Shown piece by piece: positions 1 through 5,248 of a DNA stretch of 5,315 nucleotides. The notes under the pieces were generated by a model. It saw only the letters and a list, made by a program, of their open reading frames with translations, searched no databases and was not told where the DNA came from. Numbering within the stretch: the stretch's first letter is position 1; each line of letters begins with the position of its first letter. Both the position numbers and the translations under genes were made by a program. This DNA is from Mesotoga sp. (GTDB lineage Bacteria; Thermotogota; Thermotogae; Petrotogales; Kosmotogaceae), in NCBI GenBank assembly GCA_011620045.1, contig WOZY01000052.1, positions 1 through 5,315 of the forward strand, read 5' to 3'.

Positions 1-1
1 G

Positions 2-484
2 CTTAGGGCTGCGGCTAACGATTCCAGAATAAGAGCGCTGATTTCTAACTCACCTGTTACTGATATCTACAAATACATGTCTGCATTTGCCGGAGAAGCG
101 ATCAATTCTCCTGAAGACATAACACTGGAGACGGTCGACCTTGTGCCATCGGAGTATTTATCTAAGGCCCAAAAACTGCAGTTCATTAACATAATGCTTA
201 AATACGGAAGGCATTCGATGTTCAAGGCTTTCGAGAGAATGAAGGACTTTGTGGTCGGTGACAGAATAAAAAGTATCCAGATTCCTTTCCTTGCAATGGT
301 TAGTGAGGGAGAAGGAGAAGAGGCGCTTTCCCAGGCTAGGGAAGCCTCAGATAACGTTTCGGGAAAGACAATGATGAGGATCTTCACTAAACAGGAAGGC
401 GCAGATTCCCATTGTCAGGTTACAAATCTTCCTTTGTCCAATTCAGTTCTTCTTGACTGGTTGGACGAGGTCTTCGGAGCGTAG
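2..484 (+). CDS. Alpha/beta-hydrolase (esterase/peptidase-like), C-terminal part, 5' end outside window
   Basis: The reading frame is open from the first bases of the window, so the gene starts upstream; the ATG at 77 is internal. The visible 160 residues fit the C-terminal half of an alpha/beta-hydrolase of the FrsA / acylaminoacyl-peptidase-like type. The opening AAANDSRIRALISNSPV resembles the segment just after the nucleophile elbow. Next comes a helical cap-like stretch (about residues 35-90), then a strand and acidic turn (IPFLAMVSEGEGEE, about 94-107) where the catalytic acid would lie. Last is EGADSHCQVTN (about 132-142), whose His137 is the likely catalytic histidine, followed by a closing helix ending DWLDEVF. 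The nucleophile serine is not in the window. It is probably a cytoplasmic hydrolase of esters or small amides; the substrate cannot be read. The racemase gene starts two bases after the stop, which indicates co-transcription. The fold is fairly sure, the substrate unknown. Confidence 0.8.
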   Translation, partial: LRAAANDSRIRALISNSPVTDIYKYMSAFAGEAINSPEDITLETVDLVPSEYLSKAQKLQFINIMLKYGRHSMFKAFERMKDFVVGDRIKSIQIPFLAMVSEGEGEEALSQAREASDNVSGKTMMRIFTKQEGADSHCQVTNLPLSNSVLLDWLDEVFGA

Positions 485-486
485 AG

Positions 487-1176
487 ATGAAGCGTATAGG
501 TTTACTTGGGGGAATGAGCTGGGAATCGTCGCTAGAGTACTACAGATTGCTCAATGAAATGGTCAAGAACAGGCTTGGTGGATTGCATTCTGCAGAATGC
601 ATAATGGCTTCCGTTGATTTCGGCCCCGTTTCTGAGATGATGAAGAATAATGACTGGAAGGGTATAGAGAGAGTCTTGACTGCCGCAGCCAATGATCTGA
701 AGAGAGCAGGTGCAGACTTTCTGATCATATGTACCAACACAATGCATCTCGTGGCTAGAGAAATCGAAGGAGCATCAGGGCTTGAAGTCCTTGAAATCGG
801 TAAGGCAGTCGGAGAAGAGATTGAGAGAAAAGGACTAGAAACCGTTGGGCTCCTCGGCACAAGATTCACTATGGAAAGTGCTTACTACAGAGATACATTG
901 GCGGGATTTGGAATAAGTGAAATCGTTCCCTCAGAAGAAGAAATGGTAGTATTAGATACGATTATCTTCGAGGAGCTGTGCAAAGGAATCTTCAGAGAAG
1001 AGTCAAAGTCGACTTATAAGAGAGTAATCAATGAGCTGCAGCTTAATGGAGCAGAGGGAGTGATCCTTGGCTGTACCGAGATACCTCTTCTGATAAGAGA
1101 TTCCGACGTGGACATTCCCGTTTTCGATACGACTGCAATTCACGCGCGGGCGGCCGTCGATTATGCTCTTGCGTGA
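487..1176 (+). CDS. Aspartate/glutamate racemase family protein (YgeA/RacX-like amino-acid racemase)
   Basis: This 229-residue protein has the usual length of the cofactor-independent (PLP-free) aspartate/glutamate racemase family. It opens with the typical KRIGLLGGMSWESSLEYYR. The two catalytic cysteines are in place: Cys82 in CTNTMH and Cys196 in GCTEIPLL. They act as the acid/base pair that removes and returns the alpha proton of an amino acid. The two pseudo-symmetric halves are visible, the second opening with VGLLGTRFTMES (about 120-131). The expected role is cytoplasmic interconversion of L- and D-amino acids, for peptidoglycan or D-amino-acid use. Family members differ widely in substrate (aspartate, homoserine, others), so no specific one is claimed. 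The ATG at 487 is preceded by GGAG at 476-479 inside the upstream gene, which supports this start and translational coupling to the hydrolase. Nothing appears truncated or missing. Confidence 0.9.
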   Translation: MKRIGLLGGMSWESSLEYYRLLNEMVKNRLGGLHSAECIMASVDFGPVSEMMKNNDWKGIERVLTAAANDLKRAGADFLIICTNTMHLVAREIEGASGLEVLEIGKAVGEEIERKGLETVGLLGTRFTMESAYYRDTLAGFGISEIVPSEEEMVVLDTIIFEELCKGIFREESKSTYKRVINELQLNGAEGVILGCTEIPLLIRDSDVDIPVFDTTAIHARAAVDYALA

Positions 1177-1207
1177 TTCGAGATCAAGAATACTAGATCG
1201 TTCACAG

Positions 1208-1219
1208 TTCTCTAGAGAA
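1208..1219. repeat. Perfect 12-base palindrome downstream of the racemase gene
   Basis: TTCTCTAGAGAA equals its own reverse complement. It lies 32 bases after the racemase stop codon. It has no loop and no following T tract, so a terminator role is unlikely. It could be a protein-binding site or chance. Confidence 0.35.
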
Positions 1220-1232
1220 TGCATGAGCATGA

Positions 1233-1270
1233 GATTGACTCAGAAAACAAAAGTACTTTGTTTCTGAATC
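1233..1270. repeat. AT-rich imperfect inverted repeat between racemase and ankyrin genes
   Basis: The core (1241-1266) reads CAGAAAACAAAAGTAC against GTACTTTGTTTCTG, centred on GTAC. The arms match except for two extra A residues on the left. The outer GATT (1233-1236) and AATC (1267-1270) continue the symmetry after a four-base bulge (1237-1240). It may help end the hydrolase-racemase transcript, but it is AT-rich and has no clean downstream T run, so a protein-binding site is equally possible. Confidence 0.4.
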
Positions 1271-1288
1271 GGTAAGTTCGACCGGATC

Positions 1289-1320
1289 CGAGATTCCAAA
1301 TCAATCTTGTGTGAATCTCG
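1289..1320. repeat. Inverted repeat with 8-base arms upstream of the ankyrin gene
   Basis: CGAGATTC (1289-1296) and GAATCTCG (1313-1320) are exact reverse complements separated by 16 bases. The right arm borders the weak promoter candidate for the ankyrin gene, and the candidate -35 lies in the spacer. It could therefore be an operator whose occupancy blocks the promoter. This role is inferred from position only. Confidence 0.4.
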
Positions 1321-1338
1321 ACAGGGTAATGTAATAAT
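1307..1338 (+). promoter_or_regulatory. Possible sigma-70-type promoter for the ankyrin gene
   Basis: TTGTGT at 1307-1312 (three of six matches to TTGACA) is followed 17 bases later by TGTAAT at 1330-1335 (five of six matches to TATAAT), inside the AT-rich stretch TGTAATAAT. It lies about 85 bases upstream of the start codon. The -35 match is weak; the strongest argument is that the ankyrin gene needs its own promoter after a 245-base gap. Confidence 0.3.
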
Positions 1339-1370
1339 TCAGCTGATACTGTCATTCACGATGATCATTT

Positions 1371-1385
1371 GCTATTCCAAATAGC
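1371..1385 (+). repeat. Small stem-loop in the ankyrin-gene leader
   Basis: GCTATT (1371-1376) and AATAGC (1380-1385) pair perfectly around the three-base loop CCA. It sits 21 bases before the Shine-Dalgarno site, so it would form in the 5' leader of the mRNA without covering the ribosome site. It could affect transcript stability; no further role can be read. Confidence 0.3.
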
Positions 1386-1406
1386 TAACGATTGCTCACA
1401 TCCCGG

Positions 1407-1413
1407 AAGGAGG
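1407..1413 (+). promoter_or_regulatory. Strong ribosome binding site that fixes the ankyrin gene start
   Basis: AAGGAGG is nearly a full complement of the 16S rRNA 3' end and lies eight bases before the ATG at 1422. The same frame could also open at a TTG at 1392, but the ribosome site lies downstream of that codon. The ATG also yields a protein that begins directly with a signal peptide (MKKLLLVLL), so 1422 is the start. Confidence 0.85.
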
Positions 1414-1421
1414 ATTTAGGT

Positions 1422-2969
1422 ATGAAAAAACTCTTGTTAGTGCTTCTGTCATTACTGCTGTTATCAGCAGTCTCTTTTTCTAGCGTTTACAATAGTGCGT
1501 CCAACGGTGACCTGCAAGGGGTACAGGAAGCTGTCAATAGCGGTGGCGATATTAACGAGCGTGGTTATGCAAACAAAACTCCCTTAATGGTCGCAGCGGA
1601 TTACGGTCACTCGGAAATAGCAACCTACCTTATTGAATCTGGGGCAGACATTTCAGCTGTTGACGACAACGGTTATACTGCTCTTCATTACGCGGCGCGA
1701 AAGGGTCTCCTCGATGTTGTGAAGATGCTCCTTGAAAGAGGAGCGGACATAAACGCTCATCCGGCCAGTTCAATGTTTTATGAAGGTTATACACCTTTGA
1801 TCCTCGCCTGTGACAACTCCAAGAATGACGCTACTCTGGAAGTTGTTAAGTATCTTGTGGGAAAGGGTGCCGATCTAGAGAGAGTTGAATATGCTTTCCG
1901 CTCACCTTTGATTGCAGCGATATTTTCGAAGGGAACAAACACCGTAAAATTCCTGCTCGAAAACGGAGCCGATCCAAATCGATCGGCCAAAGACGGCAGA
2001 ACTCCTCTCTATTTAGCTATATCGGAAGGCCTTCCAATTGAGGGCATAGAAGCTCTTCTGGAACATGGGTCAGATGTATCTGTCGGGAACGAATACTATA
2101 CGCCGCTTCAACTGGCAGTGTTAAAATCGAAAAACGATGTTGCTAGAAAGCTCATTGAGTTTGGAGCGGACTACTCGGCTGTCGATGAAGACGGAAACAC
2201 TCTCCTCCATCGTGCGGCCGGGAAAGGCTCTACAAAAAACATCGGAATGTTTGTCGAGCTTGGGATTGATATAAACTCGAGAAACAACGAAGGAAAGACA
2301 CCTCTCCACATCGCTGCCGAAGATGAATACTTCAATAACGTCAAACTGTTGATCTCTCTTGGAGCAGACGTCTTGGCAAGGGACAACAACAACTATTTAC
2401 CCCTCCATCTGCATCTTGCCGTTTATAAAGAAGATGTAGAATTCATAGAGCAGTTGCTCTCGGCAGGAATCAGCGTTGACAACAACGAAGTCGAAACCGG
2501 TATCTCTCCACTTCATATCGCTGCGGCATACGGAAAAACCGACATGGCGAAGCTTCTGATCCAGAAAGGTGCAGACGTGTCGATAAGAGCAAAGGATGGT
2601 TTGCAGCCAATCCATGCGGCGGTAGGTAGTTATGGGAGTCTGGAGATGATTGATTACTTGCTGGAAAGTGGAGCAAGTATTGACGCCGAAGATGACGGGG
2701 GCAGAACCCCAATCTTCTATGCGGTAATGGACTACAACATGGAGTCGATCTCCCATCTCGCAGAGAAGGGGGCAAACGTAAATCATCAGGACAATACTGG
2801 TATGACACCCGCGCACTATGCAGTTCAGGATAAATGGGACGCAATCGAAATGTTGACCATTCTTAGCAATTTCGGCTTAGTAGCGAATGTCAAGGACAAC
2901 TCGGGAATGACTCCCGAAGACTACGCTGCCTCCGAAGAAATCAAGGAATTCTTGAAAACGCTTTACTGA
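1422..2969 (+). CDS. Secreted ankyrin-repeat protein, about 14 repeats
   Basis: This 515-residue protein has a classical signal peptide: a KK n-region, a leucine-rich core and a likely cleavage after S20 (SFS then SVYN). There is no cysteine in a lipobox position, so it is probably soluble in the periplasm or outside the cell rather than a lipoprotein. From about residue 22 to the end it is ankyrin repeats of about 33 residues with the consensus G.TPLH.AA...G....V..LL..GAD.......D. Clear examples start near 51, 84, 122, 160, 192, 226, 258, 291, 325, 360, 393, 427 and 460, with an N-terminal cap at about 22-46 and a C-terminal half-repeat (GMTPEDYAAS) at about 495. No enzymatic domain is visible, so the role is presumably protein binding; the partner is unknown. 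Repeat 10 (about 325-355) carries an extra Leu-His from a 6-base duplication, and the repeat 3/4 junction has a nine-residue loop (about 113-121). It appears monocistronic. The domain call is certain, the function unknown. Confidence 0.92.
   Translation: MKKLLLVLLSLLLLSAVSFSSVYNSASNGDLQGVQEAVNSGGDINERGYANKTPLMVAADYGHSEIATYLIESGADISAVDDNGYTALHYAARKGLLDVVKMLLERGADINAHPASSMFYEGYTPLILACDNSKNDATLEVVKYLVGKGADLERVEYAFRSPLIAAIFSKGTNTVKFLLENGADPNRSAKDGRTPLYLAISEGLPIEGIEALLEHGSDVSVGNEYYTPLQLAVLKSKNDVARKLIEFGADYSAVDEDGNTLLHRAAGKGSTKNIGMFVELGIDINSRNNEGKTPLHIAAEDEYFNNVKLLISLGADVLARDNNNYLPLHLHLAVYKEDVEFIEQLLSAGISVDNNEVETGISPLHIAAAYGKTDMAKLLIQKGADVSIRAKDGLQPIHAAVGSYGSLEMIDYLLESGASIDAEDDGGRTPIFYAVMDYNMESISHLAEKGANVNHQDNTGMTPAHYAVQDKWDAIEMLTILSNFGLVANVKDNSGMTPEDYAASEEIKEFLKTLY
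2406..2417 (+). repeat. 6-base tandem duplication inside ankyrin repeat 10
   Basis: CATCTG (2406-2411) is followed at once by CATCTT (2412-2417), encoding His-Leu-His-Leu (residues 329-332). Here the other repeats have only one such pair (for example PLHIAA), so the first ankyrin helix of this repeat appears two residues too long. The reading frame is kept. Confidence 0.65.
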
Positions 2970-3005
2970 AGTTCCTTATTAGGTATTTACCAACACTTTC
3001 AGGCA

Positions 3006-3032
3006 CTGGCCTATGCCTTATGCATGGGCCAG
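3006..3032. terminator. GC-rich hairpin between convergent genes, probable bidirectional terminator
   Basis: CTGGCCTATGC (3006-3016) and GCATGGGCCAG (3022-3032) form an 11-base-pair stem with one G-U pair and the five-base loop CTTAT. It lies 36 bases after the ankyrin stop codon and 42 bases beyond the marR-like stop codon on the other strand. No T tract follows on either strand, so it is not a textbook intrinsic terminator. It could act with Rho or as an mRNA 3'-end stabiliser. Its position between converging genes supports the call. Confidence 0.5.
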
Positions 3033-3074
3033 CCACTTCTGATACGCAATAACTCTGCTAGACAAGAAATTCCA

Positions 3075-3527
3075 TTACTCTTCCTTAGCCTTCCGGGCAT
3101 TCTCAGCTGCTCTTTGAAGAAGAGAAAACAGTTGCCGTTTCTCATCATTTGAGAAGCCTTCTGTTAGGAGTTTTTCATGACTCTTTCCTAGCTTTCGTAG
3201 GTCTTGTCCAATTTTCTTTCCGCTTTCTGTCAGAAACAGCCTATAACTCCTGCTGTCTGATGGGTCCGTTTCCCTATTTATATAGCCTGTTTCGGCAAGT
3301 TTCTTCATTGCTTTAGCAGTAGTTCCCTTATCGACATTGAGAATTTCGCTGAGCTCATTCTGGCTGATTCCTTCTCTTGACATCAGGACTCTCAAAAAGA
3401 AGAAATGACCGCTGCCCAAACCGTACTTCTGCATTTCCCTGCTGAAGTAAGCGTTTGCACTTCGCGAAATGCAGTATATCCAGCGGCATATGTTCCCTTC
3501 TCTATTAAAGGCCAGATCATGCGACAT
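3075..3527 (-). CDS. MarR-family transcriptional regulator
   Basis: The predicted protein is a 150-residue winged-helix regulator of usual MarR length. A dimerisation helix (about residues 10-35) is followed by the helix-turn-helix ISQNELSEILNVDKGTTAKAM (about 54-74; recognition helix from about 65). The wing carries the family signature DPSDSRSYRLFLTE (about 88-101), and the C-terminal helices complete the dimer interface. The start chosen is ATG at 3527, preceded on the minus strand by AGGGA six bases upstream. An in-frame GTG at 3557 would add ten residues but has no ribosome site and lies deeper in the neighbouring gene. The ATG start overlaps the end of the MATE frame by 11 bases, which implies one mRNA and translational coupling. 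It most likely represses its own operon through the palindrome at 4909-4928 and is released by a small ligand, probably a substrate of the pump; the ligand is not deducible. Confidence 0.9.
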   Translation of the reverse strand: MSHDLAFNREGNICRWIYCISRSANAYFSREMQKYGLGSGHFFFLRVLMSREGISQNELSEILNVDKGTTAKAMKKLAETGYINRETDPSDSRSYRLFLTESGKKIGQDLRKLGKSHEKLLTEGFSNDEKRQLFSLLQRAAENARKAKEE

Positions 3528-4894
3528 CCGTTGTCCCTGCCTCAACACTGATCTCACTTGAACGGAATATCTTCAGTTCTCTTAAGTAGAAAACCAGCGA
3601 AATTGCGAAAGCAATCAAATCGGCAAGCGGAAAGGATATCCAGATGCCATTAATCCCCAGGAAGCGCGGTATCACCAGAATCAGAGGGATGAGAATGATT
3701 ATCTGCCTCAGGAGGGATAGGAAAAGTGCGGGTACTGCCTTGCCGAGAGCCTGGAACGTACCAGATGCAATAACCTGAATGCCGATCGTCGGGATGGCAA
3801 GAATAACGATTCTGAGAGCAAAGATAGTTGGTTCAATAAGCTCGATTTCATCAGTGAAAATCGATATGAGTTGTCTTGCAAAAAAGAACATTATGATTGC
3901 CGAGAAAAGGGCGATCAACGTGGTAACTGTGGAGGCAAGTTTGACAGACTCTCTTGCTCTCCCCATTTTTTTGGCGCCATAGTTGTATCCGACAATTGGA
4001 AGAAATCCCTGGTTTACACCGAACATGGGCATAATGAAAACCATTAGAAGTCTGTTGATCACTCCATACACTGCGACTGCGATGTCTCCTCCATAGAATA
4101 CCAGCGAATTGTTTAGAACCACAGCCAGAAGGCTACCGGCTACCTGTCTTGAAAAGGCAGAGAGTCCTACAGAGACGGTCTCCTTCATAATTCTCCATTC
4201 GGGGATCAGCGACCTTAATGAGACTCTCAGTAGGCTCTTTCCACTGGCGAAGTAAAAGAGAATATAGATCGATGTGATTGCCTGAGACAAAACGGTTGCC
4301 AGCGCCGCGCCTCTTATACCCATGTTGAGAGTGAATATGAAAATAGGGTCAAGAATTATGTTGAGAACTGCCGAAATCAACATTGCGGCCATTGCTATTT
4401 TCGGCTTTCCTTCAGCCCTTACCACATGATTCATAGCCATTCCAAAAGAAAAGAAAGCGCTTCCAAGAAGTATTATGCCCAGGTATTCTCTTGCATACGG
4501 AATGATGACTTCACTCGCTCCGAGCATTATGAGCAACTGGTCTATGAAAAAGTATCCCAAGAGAGTCATCGCCAATCCGAAGGCAATCGAATGTCATTAC
4601 GTTTCCAGCGGTTCGTTTAGCCCTTTCGTGGTTCTTCTCTCCCAGCGCCCTAGATATCACCGAAGCGCCACCAATTCCGAACATCTGAGCAAATGCCATA
4701 ACGAATATTTGAACAGGCAAAGAAATTGAGATGCCCGCAATCCCCATAGACCCGACACCTCTTCCCACGAAGATTGTGTCAACGAAGTTGTACATTGCCT
4801 GGACAAGCATGCCGATAGTAGCAGGCAAGGAGAGGCTGAGAAGGAGCCTTCCTATTTTCTCCTCTCCAAGCATTTTGTGTATGTCTTTCGCCAT
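3517..4894 (-). pseudogene. MATE-family multidrug/cation antiporter (MepA/NorM-like), interrupted by a frameshift
   Basis: Two adjacent minus-strand frames encode one MATE inner-membrane exporter, which uses a Na+ or H+ gradient to expel drugs or metabolites. The first (ATG at 4894, ribosome site GAGGTGA at 4898-4904) gives about 102 genuine residues, including FVDTIFVG and GGASVISRALGEKNHERA, then leaves frame after NVMTF and stops at 4511. The correct continuation AFGLAMTLLGYFF begins near 4584 in another frame. It runs to 3517 through RAEGKPKIAMAA, LNIILDPIFIF, NQGFLPIVGYNYGAKK and FQALGKAVPAL, all typical of MATE. Joined, they give about 457-459 residues and twelve membrane segments, the normal family size. 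The break lies within about 4585-4591. Loss of two bases fits best: restoring TC in TTCGATT would give NVMTFSIAFGLAM, which matches family spacing; a one-base insertion is also possible. Apart from this site nothing is decayed, so sequencing error or very recent inactivation are both plausible. The marR gene follows in the same operon. Confidence 0.85.
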
Positions 4895-4897
4895 AAC

Positions 4898-4904
4898 TCA
4901 CCTC
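4898..4904 (-). promoter_or_regulatory. Ribosome binding site of the MATE gene
   Basis: Read on the minus strand this is GAGGTGA, complementary to the 16S rRNA 3' end (ACCUCC region extended to UCACCUC). It lies three bases before the ATG at 4894, with the GAGG core six to seven bases away. It supports that start codon, which yields the expected MATE N-terminus. Confidence 0.7.
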
Positions 4905-4908
4905 TCAG

Positions 4909-4928
4909 ATAGTTGCATATTCAACTAT
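4909..4928. promoter_or_regulatory. 20-base palindrome, probable MarR operator of the MATE-marR operon
   Basis: ATAGTTG (4909-4915) and CAACTAT (4922-4928) are exact inverted half-sites around a six-base centre whose middle ATAT is also symmetric. Only one symmetric pair of positions is mismatched (4916 and 4921). Size, AT-rich composition and TTG...CAA half-sites are typical of MarR-family operators. It overlaps the last two bases of the predicted -10 and covers the expected transcription start, so binding would block RNA polymerase. The likely binder is the MarR-like protein encoded at 3075-3527. Confidence 0.72.
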
Positions 4929-4932
4929 TATA
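4927..4932 (-). promoter_or_regulatory. Promoter -10 element (TATAAT) of the MATE-marR operon
   Basis: A perfect TATAAT reads on the minus strand 33 to 38 bases before the MATE start codon. The predicted transcription start is near 4920. No good -35 lies at 16-18 bases; TTGATA at 4944-4949 is only 11 bases away. The promoter may therefore be weak or depend on other contacts. Placement beside the palindrome strengthens the call. Confidence 0.6.
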
Positions 4933-5127
4933 GTCCAAAGTTCTATCAAATGCTGCCGCTCGCTTTCGTGCAGGTAGTTTTGATTCGAGGGCAGAGATAC
5001 GCTTTTCGCTTGAGAGAAAACGCTGTGCGCTGTCAAGAGCCGTCTTCCGTTGACCGTCCAAGATCCGGTGCCTTCTGAGATAATGACCAGAAGCGATGCT
5101 CACTGGTGCGAGGAAGTGATGCCACCT

Positions 5128-5143
5128 CCGGCGTAAGAGCCGG
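5128..5143 (+). repeat. GC-rich stem-loop preceding the G-run repeat
   Basis: CCGGC (5128-5132) and GCCGG (5139-5143) pair perfectly around the six-base loop GTAAGA. The right arm shares its last two G residues with the first G-run of the adjacent G-rich repeat, so hairpin and quadruplex would exclude each other in their fully formed states. Confidence 0.45.
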
Positions 5144-5170
5144 GTCTAGGGTTGTGGGGTCTAGGGTCTA
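5142..5170 (+). repeat. Tandem GGGTCTA repeat forming a G-quadruplex motif
   Basis: The stretch contains three copies of GGGTCTA (5142, 5157, 5164) and one variant GGGTTGT (5149), with one extra G at 5156. Four G-runs of at least three are separated by four-base loops, which satisfies the standard quadruplex pattern of four G3 runs with loops of one to seven bases. It could fold on the plus strand as DNA or in a plus-strand RNA. Confidence 0.7.
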
Positions 5171-5171
5171 G

Positions 5172-5195
5172 CAAGAGCGCTAGGAAGTGTTCTTG
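5172..5195 (+). repeat. Stem-loop with G-U pairs, RNA-like
   Basis: CAAGAGCGC (5172-5180) and GTGTTCTTG (5187-5195) form nine consecutive pairs with two G-U wobbles around the loop TAGGAA. The wobbles pair only in plus-strand RNA; the minus-strand transcript would have A-C mismatches there. If the hairpin is functional, this hints at plus-strand transcription. Confidence 0.4.
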
Positions 5196-5203
5196 AAAAG
5201 AGG

Positions 5204-5248
5204 GTTCCTCGTTCCGACACTTCGTGTCCAGGTTCTTCGTTCTTCGTT
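5204..5248 (+). repeat. GTTCTTC-type short repeats with a small hairpin
   Basis: Two perfect GTTCTTC units and a partial GTT run from 5232 to 5248. Degenerate relatives GTTCCTC and GTTCCGA lie at 5204-5217. Between them GACAC (5216-5220) and GTGTC (5224-5228) form a five-base-pair hairpin with a TTC loop. The arrangement looks like a decayed short tandem repeat. Confidence 0.5.

Noticed and set aside
67..387. Minus-strand open frame of 106 codons opposite the hydrolase
   Set aside because: The plus-strand frame shows alpha/beta-hydrolase motifs; this is its shadow.
1392..1421. Upstream TTG start for the ankyrin gene
   Set aside because: The strong ribosome site lies downstream of this codon, and the ATG at 1422 places the signal peptide exactly at the N-terminus.
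2397..2844. Minus-strand open frames of 139 and 124 codons inside the ankyrin gene
   Set aside because: They are antisense shadows caused by the repeated composition of the ankyrin repeats; the plus-strand protein is clearly conserved in style.
4731..5078. Plus-strand open frame of 115 codons
   Set aside because: It is antisense to the conserved MATE N-terminus and then runs through the promoter and repeat region; no ribosome site and no domain.
4921..5103. Minus-strand open frame of 60 codons upstream of the MATE gene
   Set aside because: It starts at a GTG without a ribosome site, runs across the MATE promoter and operator, has no recognisable domain, and lies in repeat-rich DNA.
5142..5248. 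CRISPR array
   Set aside because: The repeats are seven bases long and contiguous, without spacers of uniform length, so this is not a CRISPR array.
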